Shown: positions 23,136 through 34,685 of the stretch, piece by piece
Position numbering within the stretch: position 1 is the first letter of the stretch
Layout of the letters: every line of letters starts with the position of its first letter
From: Proteromonas lacertae
Lineage: Eukaryota; Sar; Bigyra; Opalinata; Proteromonadidae
Reading direction: 5' to 3'
Assembly (NCBI GenBank): GCA_002245135.1
Contig: NGBS01001189.1
Location: 1 to 64,000, forward strand
Length of the DNA stretch: 64,000 bases
The notes under the pieces: generated by a model
Database searches by the model: none
The model's input: the letters and a program-made list of their open reading frames with translations, nothing else
Told to the model about the DNA's origin: nothing
Translations under genes and position numbers: made by a program

Positions 23136-23927
23136 TTGAAGTTTTTAAACATAAATATTGTATTTTATATTATTTTATTGTTATTATTATTTTATTTCTA
23201 CAATTTTACAGACGCAGAAGGGTATGAACAGATTGAAAATTCAGGAAATGTCATTACCAACATAAAAACTCAGCCATTACCGAAACGAAAGAAACCAAAA
23301 GATCCTACATACTGTTCTTGGGCAGATGGACCATTTCCAAGAGATTATGATCATAATAGAACAGAAGAATGTCAATTGGCAATAAGATTTCTTAATAATT
23401 TAAATGTGACATACTTTTTATTATGGGGTTCAGCGTTAGGAGCAGTAAGAAATGGTGGATTGATAGGTAAAGATTCTGATGTTGATGTAGCAATCCCTGT
23501 ATGGTTAAATCCTCATATTTTTGGTTGTACTGAATATCACGCAATTACAAACAAAGAATATGATAATAAAAACGTGTATATGGCAAGAAATTATCGACCT
23601 TGTGGTCATACAAGGTTTTATTATCATGTGTTGTTTAAAAAATATATAAGAAAACACAGTAAAGATGGTGGTAAAATCAGTTCTCATATATGTATAGGAA
23701 ATACTCAAGTTTATTTGTCAGAAAGAATGTATACTGATTTATGGATTATACTAAATAATGAATATGTGTATAGAGAAATTAAAATATGTAAATGCAAGTT
23801 TTGTGGTATACAGTCTTATGCGTTAGAAAAATCGATAATTTATTCTCAGATTATGTATGGTGAAGATTGCATGACAAAGCAGAAAGCATATAAAGGATTG
23901 GAACAACTAGATATTGAACAACCATAA
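23136..23927 (+). CDS. LicD/fukutin-family phosphotransferase-like protein
   Basis: A hydrophobic N terminus (NIVFYIILLLLLFYFYNF) acts as signal peptide or anchor. A luminal domain follows with the LicD signature: FLLWGSALGAVRNGGLIG then KDSDVDVAIPVW, where the acidic residues would bind metal and nucleotide donor. Cys residues are many (CGHTRF, CKCKFCGIQS). The family transfers phosphocholine or ribitol/glycerol phosphate to glycans in the Golgi. The frame has no ATG before the hydrophobic segment; the marked start is TTG. Either a short upstream exon exists (a TTATAG acceptor lies at 23111-23116) or a non-ATG start is used. At 263 residues it is short for the family. Confidence 0.7.
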   Translation: MKFLNINIVFYIILLLLLFYFYNFTDAEGYEQIENSGNVITNIKTQPLPKRKKPKDPTYCSWADGPFPRDYDHNRTEECQLAIRFLNNLNVTYFLLWGSALGAVRNGGLIGKDSDVDVAIPVWLNPHIFGCTEYHAITNKEYDNKNVYMARNYRPCGHTRFYYHVLFKKYIRKHSKDGGKISSHICIGNTQVYLSERMYTDLWIILNNEYVYREIKICKCKFCGIQSYALEKSIIYSQIMYGEDCMTKQKAYKGLEQLDIEQP

Positions 23928-24075
23928 TTTCATTCTTACAAAAAGTGCTTAAGTACTAGTTTTAATTCAATATTCATGTGTTAATTATGTTATTTATATT
24001 TTAATGTGTTAATAATTATATATTTTTTTGTGTATGTCAGAATTAAAAATAATCAACACAAAAACAGAATAAATA

Positions 24076-25092
24076 CTATAATTTATCTTTACTCTCATTT
24101 TTTTCTTTTTTCTTTATTTCACGAATATGTGAATCAATTCCTTTATTAGATAATTTATCTGCTTCACTATTGAATGATCTAGGAACATGTATTATTTGAG
24201 GTTTGGGATTCCAGAATGATAATAATTTCTGAATATCATTATAATACTCTTCCAAGTGTTTAGATTTTAGTTTATATTCTCCATTAATCTGTTTTGATAG
24301 TAACAAAGAATCAACAGTAATTATAAATAGAGAAGAATTTGTGCAATTTGACGGGTTTTCTTTTATTAGTATTTCTTTCAACCTTTCCAATCCAAATTTT
24401 AATGCTAAATATTCAGCAACAGTATTTGTATAATTATATCCTAGAAAATAATGATATTTATAACATTTATTCTTTATTAGATTCTCAATATAAACACCAG
24501 CTCCTGACATTCCTGGATTTCCTCTACTTGCTCCATCTGTTTGTAATATCCATTCTACTGTTTTCTTCTTGTCAAAGAGAGGAGAAGATGGAAAATAACT
24601 AAGAATGGATTTTTTGGTTGGTGTAGTTGGAGTGGCTATTCTTGAATCTTCTTCATCAGAAGATTTTTGTGACTGATAGTTGTTATCAAAATGATCTATA
24701 ACTGATTCTAATATTGGAATTTTTACCTCTGGTTCAGGAATGGGGGATGCTTTGAAAGAGGTTTGCTCAGAATCTGTTTGATTTTCACTAATCTCTTTAT
24801 TTAAATTGTTTCTTAACGTATGTTGATCCATTAGATTGTTTTCATTAAATGATTTGTGTATTGAAAGAGTTGTATCACCAACAAAATATTGAGCTTCAGA
24901 AAGCTAAAATTAAATAAATAAATTTGTTACTGTTTTGAATTTCTTGAACACTGCTCCAGGGAATCCTTTAACTTGTAGTTCTGCTTCATTCCAAGTGGCA
25001 TATACTCCAGGTCTTCTTCCAACCTTTATAGCATAATACATAGCTTTATTTTTAGGCATATTCTTTATAAATCTACAGTATATATTGATCAT
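24076..25092 (-). CDS. RNase H1 with N-terminal viroplasmin-like hybrid-binding domain
   Basis: Exon 1 (from ATG 25092, or ATG 25059) encodes the hybrid-binding domain YYAIKVGRRPGVYATWNEAE...VKGFPGAVFKKF. A 27-nt GT-AG intron (ending at 24906) continues the domain as LSEAQYFVG. A Ser/Glu-rich linker follows. The catalytic domain has TDGASRGNPG (first Asp), NTVAEYLAL (Glu), VDSLLLSKQINGEYKLK (Asp) and EADKLSNKGID (last Asp). The DGASRGNPG / NGEYKLK pattern is that of the archaeal-like RNase HI clade rather than animal RNASEH1. It cleaves RNA in RNA-DNA hybrids. Starting at 25092 adds MINIYCRFIKN, which could be the beginning of an organelle-targeting peptide. Confidence 0.87.
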
Positions 25093-25260
25093 ATAAAGAA
25101 ATAATGAGAATTTTTGTAATTACACTTTTTGACATGTATTATGTAATTATTACCTATTAATAAAAAACAATCAAATAGACATTATATATACAATTCTTGG
25201 TATTATATTTAAACAAAACAAACAATTGAAATAAGTTAAAAATCATAATATATAATACAA

Positions 25261-25489
25261 TTACAGATAATCAATATGTGAATATCTTTCAATATCTTGT
25301 GGACTAACAACTTCTAAACTCTGATAATCTTCTAAATACTCTTCTCTTTTACAATCTAACAGATCACGAATATCTCTCTTCAGTTTCTTTCTTACATCTT
25401 GAAGTGTGTTAATTTCTTTTTCACTTATTGTTAATATATTATAATACAAACCTAAATTCCAACCAAATATTCTCAATAAATCTATTTAT

Positions 25490-25523
<34 letters not shown>

Positions 25524-27332
25524 CGGTATAAGAAAATAGTAATAACAAAATCAACTAAAATATAAATAATAGAAGAAAACAATATCTGAAAATAACCATA
25601 ATCTTTACCAAATATTACCATCAACACAACAGAATAAATAATCACAAAAACAGGTACAAATATAGCAGCAGTTATTACTTTCCAAGTACCAATGACGTCA
25701 CTTCCCGTTAATTTAACGGAACTATGTTCTTTGGCTTGTTTTGCTTTGAATTTTGATATACAGCTAATAGGTATAACAATTGGTAAAGAAAGGATTAATC
25801 CTGGAAGTGAAATTATGAAAGTAATTATCCATAATATCATATTAAATATAATACCAATTATATTGACTATTTTGTTCTTTTTCATGATAAACTATTGATA
25901 AATATTAGAATAGCAATATATAAATACATTTTCTTCTTCAATATTTAATAATTCTAATCTGTTATTATAATCTTTAATTCTATTCAACAATTCAATCATT
26001 TCAGTACTATCAGGTATTTTATGATATAATATTGTAAATAAACGAGTTAATTGAACATCTTGATTCTTTGTTAATCTCATATCTATAAATAATAATTATT
26101 ATTACTAATATATATATATATATACTAGATGGTTTATATAATTCTTTCATTGTATTTATTGCATGTAAAGTATCAAAATCTTGACATGAGATGGTTATAT
26201 CAGTGATATGATCTTTTATCTCATCTAAGAACTTTTGAACTGCTTTACGTTTAGCTTCACCACCTGTAGCAAATCTATATTAATAATAATTATAATTTAT
26301 ACTTTTCTTGTATATGTTTTGATGGATATAATGCATCACCAAACACTACACAAACTTCACTTCTAAATTCAAATGGTTTTGAATAATGTAATCCAACAGG
26401 AATAATACATAACTTTGTATTTGGATCATCATTGTAATAAGAGAGTGTCATTAATGAACAGCCAACTTTTAATGGTAATAAACTATATAATGATTATTAT
26501 ATTTTAATAATATATTTATAATTTATACTCTGGTCTATCATGGCTTCCACCTTCTGGAAATATTCCAACGTACTTTTTTTCAGACCATTTCTGTTTTACA
26601 GAATGAAAGAATTGCTCTTGATCAACCTATTGATAAATACATTATATTTAAATAATAAAAAAATACTTTTGGTAGGATAGTACAACTATTTGTTTCTATT
26701 TCTTTTAGACCATAATCATTTGTACATGTTATGGTTGTTATTCCATTCTCTGTTAGATAAGTTGCTATTTTTGAATTCATATCTAAACACTGAATCTGAC
26801 TACCAGGCGCTATTTGATATTTGGATGATACATCAACATATATCTAAACGAATAAACAATAATAAAAAATATACTTTTATTACTTTATTTTTTACTATAA
26901 TTCTTCCTTTTATCGGAATTTTCATATCTTGAGCACGATCTACTGGTATTGAGCCCATTAGGCGTGCAAACAATCCAACAAATTTTCGATGGTAAGTTAT
27001 TGCAGCAGTTACATAATGAATTTTCTGGGTAGCAACAGTCTGGACTACTAATGGGTCAATTAATTGATTGTGATGTGGCGCACAAGCTATAAGCGCGGGT
27101 GTATCTTTTGGCAAATTCTTATGACCTACAACAGTGATTTCTATGTATTAGATAATTATAACCTGTATATACTTCTAAAATAGATTCTAACAATTGTATT
27201 CACAAACAATTGAACAATTACTGATCCTTTGCTACTTATGTAGAAAGAATAGAATAATAGCAACAGTACGAATAACCCTAATATTCCCAATGCTACATAA
27301 AACAGAATATCAACTATTCCTTGAGTATCCAT
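25261..27332 (-). CDS. Glycerol-3-phosphate / DHAP acyltransferase (GPT2/SCT1-like)
   Basis: A multi-exon gene starting at ATG 27332 (MDTQGIVDILFYVALGILGL, a membrane helix). Family motifs in order are HHNQLIDPL (HX4D, motif I), GSIPVDR (motif II), FPEGGSHDRPE (motif III) and LCIIPVGLHY (motif IV). The C-terminal part has paired membrane helices (SLPGLILSLPIVIPIS; VFVIIYSVVLMVIFG) and the linker KLTGSDVIGTWKV, as in yeast Sct1/Gpt2. It acylates glycerol-3-phosphate in the ER, the first step of phospholipid and triacylglycerol synthesis. Introns are short GT-AG, made largely of TA repeats. It is tail-to-tail with no neighbour; the ABHD gene begins 74 bases upstream in divergent orientation. 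Confidence 0.85.
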
Positions 27333-27406
27333 AAATAAATATCTAATACAAAAATACAGTGTATGTGGTTGTATTAATTTTAAATTCATTTTTACTGAGT
27401 TAGTGG

Positions 27407-28706
27407 ATGGGTTGCATTGTTTCTAGTGTTTTATTTTATGGTAAAAATGGTGGAAAGTAATATATTGGTGAAATTTCTTTTTATAGAACAATTGATGAAG
27501 AAAGTGAGAAATTTTCACTTGTAGCAAAAAATGAAAGTAAAATAATGCTAAATACCAAATCAGGGATTAAATTTCCAGCCATATTCTTCTCATCTATTAG
27601 GTATTTTGGTATTTCTTATATTTAGAAACAATAAAACATTAATATATTGTCATTCAAGTACTGTATGTTTAGATAAAACAATGTTACATATTGCAGAATC
27701 TTACTATTGTAACTTACATGTAATTTATTTATTTGTTTAATTAATGTAGACAGTAAATGTGATAATGTTTGAATATCCAGGATATGGTCTTGCAGAAGGA
27801 AAACCATCAGAACAAAACTTCTATGATGCATTAGATACAGTTGTGGAGTTTTGTTTAGAAAAGGATTATCCAATCAAATCATTAATATTGTATAGTCAGT
27901 TTATTTAATGAAATAGTTATGGAAGATCACTAGGAACTGCAATTGCTGCATATGGTGCAATGAAATATAATCCAGGAGGAGTATATATAAATATATTAAT
28001 AATTATAGTTGATTTTACAAAGTGCTTATACTAAACCAGTAGCTACTATTTGTCCATCATTCTGTTGTAATTCTGCCAATATGTTGACTGTAATTGATAA
28101 ACTGAAACAAGTGAATTGTAAAACATTACTTATACATGGGAAGAATGATACAGTAGTTCCATTTAAACATGCATTAGTATATTTTATTGATTTTTTTAAA
28201 TTTTATATAGAAATTATATTCAATATTGAAAGATCCATTTAAACCTCTTTGGTTGGATGATTATGGACATAATAACATTCCATATGGAGATATTGAACCA
28301 CAGAGAAGACGAGTACATATATATATACACATAATTATATATCTAGTGTTGTTTAATTCCTTGCTGTTGTAAATTTAACAAAGTCAATTCAATGACTGAG
28401 AAATACTTCAGTTATTTATTGTCATTCATATTATCTTTAGATATTTCACATACTGAAAATATATCAATGAAAAGTGATACTAATATCGATAATAAATCAG
28501 TTACTATTGCTCCAAGTGAATTGGTAATAGAAGAAGAAGGTAAAAATGAATGTGAACTTTCTGTTATTCCAAAAGAAAAAGAAGATGAAAAACTTGAATC
28601 GAAAGAGAATATGATTGAAAATAAAGAGATTAATAATATATGCGGAGAATCAAAAGACCAACTGATGGAAAAACCATCAATTGATGAAGAAGAAGAAGAA
28701 TTATAG
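27407..28706 (+). CDS. ABHD17-like alpha/beta hydrolase with acylated N terminus
   Basis: Exon 1 begins at ATG 27407 (MGCIVSSVLFYGKNGGK), then a 30-nt intron. The join gives TIDEESEKFSLV. The hydrolase core has an oxyanion-type strand (VIMFEYPGYGLAEGKPSE), nucleophile elbow YGRSLGTA (Ser), GKNDTVVPF (Asp) and DYGHNNI (His). This matches ABHD17 depalmitoylases and relatives, which are attached to membranes by N-terminal Cys palmitoylation. Here MGC adds a Gly2 myristoylation signal. At least seven very short introns interrupt it. The C terminus carries an acidic Glu/Lys extension of about 90 residues ending EEEEEL, unlike animal ABHD17. Confidence 0.8.
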
Positions 28707-28815
28707 GTAGATTCTTGTAAATTTAATAGTTTTAGTTTTATTTACACAATATGATTTATAAATTAACGAAATGAATTAAATTAAAAATCACCATAACTAT
28801 CTTCTCTTATTTCAT

Positions 28816-29380
28816 TTAATTATTAGTCTTCAATTCATCTTTATCTTTTCTATTAGCATTACCCCCTCCTTCATTTACTTCTTTTTTCATTGTATATTTA
28901 TCCATCACTTCTGGATCTTTCTTTCTAGATTAATTACAAAATGATGTCAAATATACAATTCCTTTGGTAATATTATTTGATTATAGTATTTGATATATTT
29001 TTCATATTTATTTTTCATATGCTTACCGTTTTTGAAGAGAATTCTATTTAATGCTTTAAATTCTTTGTAACTCTGAAATGGATAAAATGAAACTAACGCT
29101 GCATTAAATAAATCATACGTCTCTTCATTGTATACCACAGGAGCTTGATCATTAGATATTAATTTATAAGAATTTGTCAGAACATCTTCTAAAGATTTTT
29201 GGATGTATTTAACGCCTTTATCACTCAAAGAAGGAAATAATTTTTGATAATATGAAGGAGTATTAGTTTGTTTATCGCTATTTGTATTTAGCAAACATCT
29301 ATTCACCAGTTTATTTAAATTTCTAATATCTACATAGCAACAAAATCAATACACAAATTTCAACTTTGCTGTTCTGACAT
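28816..29380 (-). CDS. Unrecognised 165-aa soluble protein
   Basis: Three exons: 29380-29365 (16 nt), 29329-28957 and 28924-28816, with GT-AG introns of 35 and 32 nt; all joins are in frame. The protein starts MSEQQNIRNLNKLVNRCLLN. It has a helical core (YYQKLFPSLSDKGVKYIQKS; FNAALVSFYPFQSYKEFKAL) and a charged Lys/Glu tail with a Gly run. I see no signal peptide or membrane segment. The first exon holds only five and a third codons. No family recognised. Confidence 0.65.
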
Positions 29381-29656
29381 TCCTCAATTCTAGTTTCTTT
29401 GAAAATTGACTATTTTCCTTATTTTCTTTTTCTATATACGTTAATATATACAATATAATTAGGAATACCCTGTAAATATTTACTCATCATCCACAATTCA
29501 ATAAAATGCAAAATAGAATGTGATTTACTCAAACTAAGAAGCTTGAGTGAAAAAAAGAAAAAGACGATATAATCATTAAATGATTGATAAAACCCCATAA
29601 ATACAATGTATATTGAGATAGTGAATAATGGTTCATTCATGTAATAGAAAATATCA

Positions 29657-31853
29657 TTACATGAATAAGATGAATATTAATGAGAATAACAACATATTCA
29701 GAGTATATAATCTTCCTATATTACTTGTATTATCGTCATTATTATCAACTGTTGTTGAATTATCATCATCTGGAGTAGTTACAGCTGAATTATCATCAAT
29801 TGTTGTGGTGATTGTATTATCATTTGTAGTTGTTGTTATAGTATCATCGCTTGCAGTAGTAGTTATTGTATCATCATTATTTGTAGTTATTGTTTCAATT
29901 CCATCATCACTCCATCTGTCACTTATTTCTTCTTCTTCTTTCACTTTCTTAATTCTATTTTCAAATACTTCAATTACATTATTTTTCATATTTTCGTTAC
30001 ATCCTTCATAATTATAAATTTGTAAAGCAACATATGAATGATAGAAAGGAGGACTTTTGCTATTCACAATGTACTGATTATTATAAACATCAGCTGTTGT
30101 TAAATAGCAACTATTGATTTTGTCATATGTATAATAGTAGTGATTTTCATTTTGATAAAAAAATAAGCCAACTGCTTTCATAAGGCTTGTGTTAGAATAA
30201 AAATTTGTATAAGATACTTCATTATAAAATGTAATGTCTCGATTTCCATAATAATCTGTTATATTGAAAATTAAACACTTATCATTAGGAATTGGTTTGG
30301 TATTTTTGGTAATTCGGTTAATTATTCCATTCAATTTGGTTGAATCTTCATATTCAGCTAATGGAATTGTTTTATCAGTATTATCTGATAGATCATGGAT
30401 AATCAATTTACTATCTGATCCACTTTCAGCTATGTTATATTCTCTATTTATATATTCATTAACAAGATCTTCAATCACAACTTTACATGTTGTATATTTT
30501 CCATCATCTTTTAATGGAATAAACGACTTACATAATTCATCAGAATACCCATCATCATATTCTGGTTCTACTCCACTATTTTCTTTATCAACTATCTCAT
30601 CATTTATACTCATCAATTTGCACTGATTCTATTTCAATAAAATGAATATAGTTATTATTATATATACTTGTTTTTGAATCTAATTTTAATACTAACTTAA
30701 ATTGTTCAACTTGTCTTTGACTCCATCCACTTGATTGTTCAATTATTGTTAAAGTATTATCAACAACAAAATATCCTTTATAATAACCATTTTCACCTTC
30801 TTTTACATCTTCATTATAATATCCATTTGTTGCTTTTGTTTCTTTTCTTACTTCTTCATCCAATGTACTTTCCAAACCAATTTTATTGGAAGGATTGTAA
30901 TTTTTAGCGTTATTATAAACTACGTTATATGCATTATTAAATTCAATATCAAAATCAGACCCGCTTTTGAAACATATAAAACTCCATTCATTCTGATAGT
31001 CTGAAACCATACAAATACATTTACAATCACTTTCTAAACATAGAAAAGTCATTTTACCAAAATAACTACTAATAAGAACATCTGAATAATTGCCTTTGTT
31101 AGTTATAGTAATTTCATCAAATAGACATTGAAATTTATTTGTATAATAGTTAAGTGTAATCATTTTATTATTCTTAACTCTATATGATTTATAAGGAGCA
31201 GTCATATTAAACTCATTTGTAACAGGATAAGTATCTAAACTCATATTATAAATTATATAATTAATAACATCTAAATCCACTAAGAAAAGTAGAGAAAACT
31301 AAAATAATACTTTCTTTTGAGTTTATATAAGCATTTTTATATTCTGCTCTACATTCTATCCCTTCATATTCTTTTTCTCTACATATCATTTCTGTGAAAT
31401 GTTCTATATCTGTCTTTATATTACTTATTTCAAATGGTATACATCTTAAGCTACTAATTATATACTATATTTTATAATTTATACTTATAACTATGCTCTT
31501 TTCCATAATCTGCTTCACAATGACCTAAATCACATCTTGAACTGAATAAGAATTTTGAATTAGCTCCATCAAGCATTAGGCTGTTTAATAAAATCTTATC
31601 ATTCTCAATAACTGACTGATATCTAAACACCCACTTGTAACAATAATCATAGCTTCTTTTAACTATACATATATTTTTATCATTTAAATATATTTCATAA
31701 GATTTTTTATTAACATCACCAAATGTACCACTTTGAGAAATCATTTTTATTTTCCCTCTCTTCTCAGTTGAACAATATACCTGTGCAACTAATACTATCA
31801 ACATCAAAACTATATCATATAAGCCCAGAAATTATACTTCTAATACCCTTCAT
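29657..31853 (-). CDS. Secreted or cell-surface protein with Thr/Asp-rich stalk
   Basis: Exon 1 is only 7 nt (31853-31847, ATGAAGG). A 37-nt intron leads to exon 2 at 31809, giving the signal peptide MKVLMLIVLVAQVYC. Several exons follow, with many Cys and N-glycosylation sequons. Near the C terminus is a repeat of a T-I-T-T-T/D-D pattern (units such as DDTITTT), a likely O-glycosylated stalk. It is followed by a hydrophobic end (LYTLNMLLFSLIFILFM) with no basic tail, suggesting a GPI-anchor signal. The protein is likely displayed at the cell surface. No known adhesion domain is recognised. The exon joins at 31300-31470 are not fully resolved. Confidence 0.7.
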
Positions 31854-32082
31854 TTTAACTGTAAACAGAAAATGAAAATGTAATTATCCCCAAAATTTTC
31901 ATTAAATTCACCTTTTTTATTCATTCAATTGATTATATGAATTAATTTCTTCTCATTGTCACGCCATCCATCGCATTAATATGAAATAGAGTGAAGAACA
32001 ACATTTCAACCTGTTTATCATTCAAAAATCTATAAAATGCAAAATAGAATATAATTCTCTCAAACATTAGGCTCGAATCCAA

Positions 32083-32493
32083 ATGAATAAAATGGCTTCT
32101 ATTGTAAGATATGCTACAGCAAAAACCACAGTACCATTCGAAAATTGTGTGAGAAGAATGGCTAATACAGACCGAATGACTGTAGCAGTTTTTGATTACT
32201 CAAATGGTCCACATCCAAAGCCTTATCCTTTCCATGCACATGTAATATTAACTTTATCATAATGAAATAAATAGCCACATTCACAAACTTCATATGTCGC
32301 TTCTGGAACAATTGACATATTTATAGGAGATGATGCTCCACAGCATTTAGAAGCTGGAGATGTATATGTTATTCCTTCAAGTATGTATTCTATATCTTAT
32401 TTTTTTGTAGATTTGAAACATTGTATTCAAGTGACAAGCGAGACAGCACGTGTAATTGAAAGTTTCACTCCAGTAAGAGAAGATTTTAAGTAA
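32083..32493 (+). CDS. Small cupin-domain protein
   Basis: Three exons: 32083-32241, 32275-32380 and 32411-32493; introns of 33 and 30 nt, GT-AG; about 115 aa. The sequence fits a single cupin barrel: PHPKPYPFHAHPHSQTSYVASGT is the His-rich first motif, GDDAPQHLEAGDVYVIPSNLKH the second motif with the typical G-D-x-x-x-I-P turn and a His. These residues usually bind a metal ion. Its substrate is not predictable. An internal ATG at 32092 (MASIVRYA) is an alternative start. Confidence 0.8.
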
Positions 32494-32572
32494 AATTTAT
32501 TGTTTTGATGATTTATATTTAAGTATTTGTAAAAATAGTGTTACAAACATAACAAATTATTTATTATCTCTT

Positions 32573-34651
32573 TTATTTAATTTCAGCACTATATGCACTT
32601 GCTTTATGTTTTGGTACAAATCTGTAATTATCAGGAACAGGACCAAGCAACATTTCACTCACTTTAATCCAATCTTCTACTTTTTGTGATCCTAACAGAG
32701 TTTCCATATCATTTCTACCAACATACCTTGGTATTCTTTGGTTTAATATTTGTGTTGGTTGTTCCAACAATCCAACTGGAACATATCTACACAGAAAAGA
32801 CATCCATTCCAGTAAATATCTTCTTGTATTATTTACTCCTTTTTGATCACTTCCCCAATGTTCTAAACCATAATTCACATATGTTTTTAATATATCAAAC
32901 CTTTCAGATGATGAAATATCCCACTGTCTTACAAAAAAAGAAGAAAGAATCAAAGAAAATATAAATATTCAATAAAAATATAAAAAAATGATATTTCTTT
33001 CTTTTATTTCTGTACAAAGCCATGGTTTAATTAATACACCTCTTCCAATCATACTACCTGGAATACCATCTTTCTCAATATGATCATACCATTCCTAAAT
33101 TACAACAATAATAAATAATATATGACAATACTGTATAATTGAAGATATCACCATTACCAATAACTGGGAATTGTTTCTCATCTTCAGTTTGTGCTTTTAT
33201 ACATTGAGATACATAATTCCAATCAGCTAACTTTGCATATCTTTGTGCTCTTGTTCTGCCATGAATACATAAACATGAAATTCTTTCATTATTTAATCCT
33301 CTCCATTTCTGAATGTCAGGAATCCATTCATGTAAAACAGGAGTTTTATCCCAAGAAATTCTTGTTTTTAAAACTAATGGAATATCTTTCAAACCTGTTA
33401 AAAAACCTTCAACTACATCTTTCATTTTGTTTTTTCTTTGCAATAAAGCAGCACCACATCCTGTTTTGTTTAATGCATCTATTGGACAGCCAGCATTTAA
33501 ATCAACAAAATCTACTGATAATGTTTTACGAATAATCTATTTTTATAATAATTATAATTGATTATTATATATATATATATTCTATACATCACCAACATCT
33601 CTCATTACTCTTCCATTACTTCCTGCAATTTGCACTCCAAATGTCTTTTCACATGGATGACGTTTCAATAATGCCCACTCACTTGATTGCCCTTTCAATA
33701 TATTATAACTAACTGCCATTTCACCTGTTGTAATATCAGCACCATAATCTACACAAATACGTCTAAATGGTAAATTACCTACTGTTGTTAGTGGAGCAAT
33801 ATAAACTTTGCCTTTAAAATCAATTGGTTTAACTTCTGCTTCACCTAATGCACCAACTGGTTTTTCATATGTATCAAATACATATTCCTTCTTTCTTATT
33901 TTTATCATTGTATCAAACAGGTTTGTGTTTAATTCTTGTGGAAGTGGAGTTTGTTCTTCTGGTGGTTTGAATAATAAGGATGGAGTTTCTCTCATTATAT
34001 GACAATCACCAAAACGACAGTTGTAACCATCTGGACAATAACCTGTTAATTTCTATTTAATTGTAAAAAAATAAAGTATAAATGAAAATATACAAAAACA
34101 TGACATTCTGAACCAAGATCTGGTGGTTTTGAAGCTAAATAGGCTTTTACATCATGAGTTTTTGTACAATTTGGATTAGTACACTCTTTTCCTTGTGCAA
34201 CTGTTCGACACTACAATGTAACGAGTATTTATACCAATTCATTCAGATTCTTTTCCAAACCAACATCTTTATGTGATCTTTTGCCTTTCTTTACTTCACC
34301 TGTTTCAATTTTTATCTTCTTAGTTCCATCTATATATCTTATCAATAATTACAATACCTTCTGATTCCAACTCAGTTACAGCTTTTCTTTTCTCGGCTGG
34401 AGGTTCAACATAAATGAATCTGTTATTAAATAGGACAACAAGTTATACTCTGCTTTAATTTTCAAATCTTCAACCCTAGTATCTTCTGTCTTGGATTTAG
34501 TATCTTCCTTAGGTTTAGAGTCAGACCTTAATATGAAATAAATAATTAAACATACATTTAAGGAGAAAAAGACAAAATTAGAAAAAAAGAGCTTGATATG
34601 TCCAAGCTCGAATGTAATTATTACACCTTTTACAAAACAGAGGTAATACAT
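32573..34651 (-). CDS. DUS3: tRNA-dihydrouridine(47) synthase, DUS3 family
   Basis: A multi-exon gene. The N-terminal part includes [14 protein letters not shown] and CCCH zinc-finger segments (including [13 protein letters not shown]). The TIM-barrel core has [53 protein letters not shown] (catalytic Cys), [20 protein letters not shown] and [12 protein letters not shown]. The helical C-terminal domain ends in [23 protein letters not shown]-dependent reduction of U47 in tRNA is the known reaction. One intron (32994-32929) is AT-AA; using it gives [15 protein letters not shown], which matches the family in length. The start is uncertain: ATG 34651 adds a hydrophobic stretch unlike the family, so an unseen upstream splice is possible. 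Confidence 0.9.
32929..32994 (-). other. AT-AA (U12-like) intron in DUS3
   Basis: Starts ATATCATTTTTT and ends TTTGTAA, 66 nt. A TTCTTTGAT site (8 of 9 with TTCCTTRAY) lies upstream. The phase-1 join produces KERRQWD, matching the DUS3 family spacing; a join at the AC three bases beyond the AA is a poorer fit. Confidence 0.68.
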
Positions 34652-34685
34652 AAATTAAACAACAAATAAAGAAGTATATATTAAT

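Noticed and set aside
25480-25530. TA and GATA microsatellite
   Set aside because: It lies in an intron of the acyltransferase gene; short TA-rich repeats are normal for introns here, so not listed as a separate repeat.
29419-29640. 73-codon minus-strand ORF starting MNEPLFTISIYIVF
   Set aside because: It lies in the spacer between two well-supported minus genes, has no domain, no clear promoter and an unusual run of Phe from T-rich DNA. It could be coding but I cannot support it.
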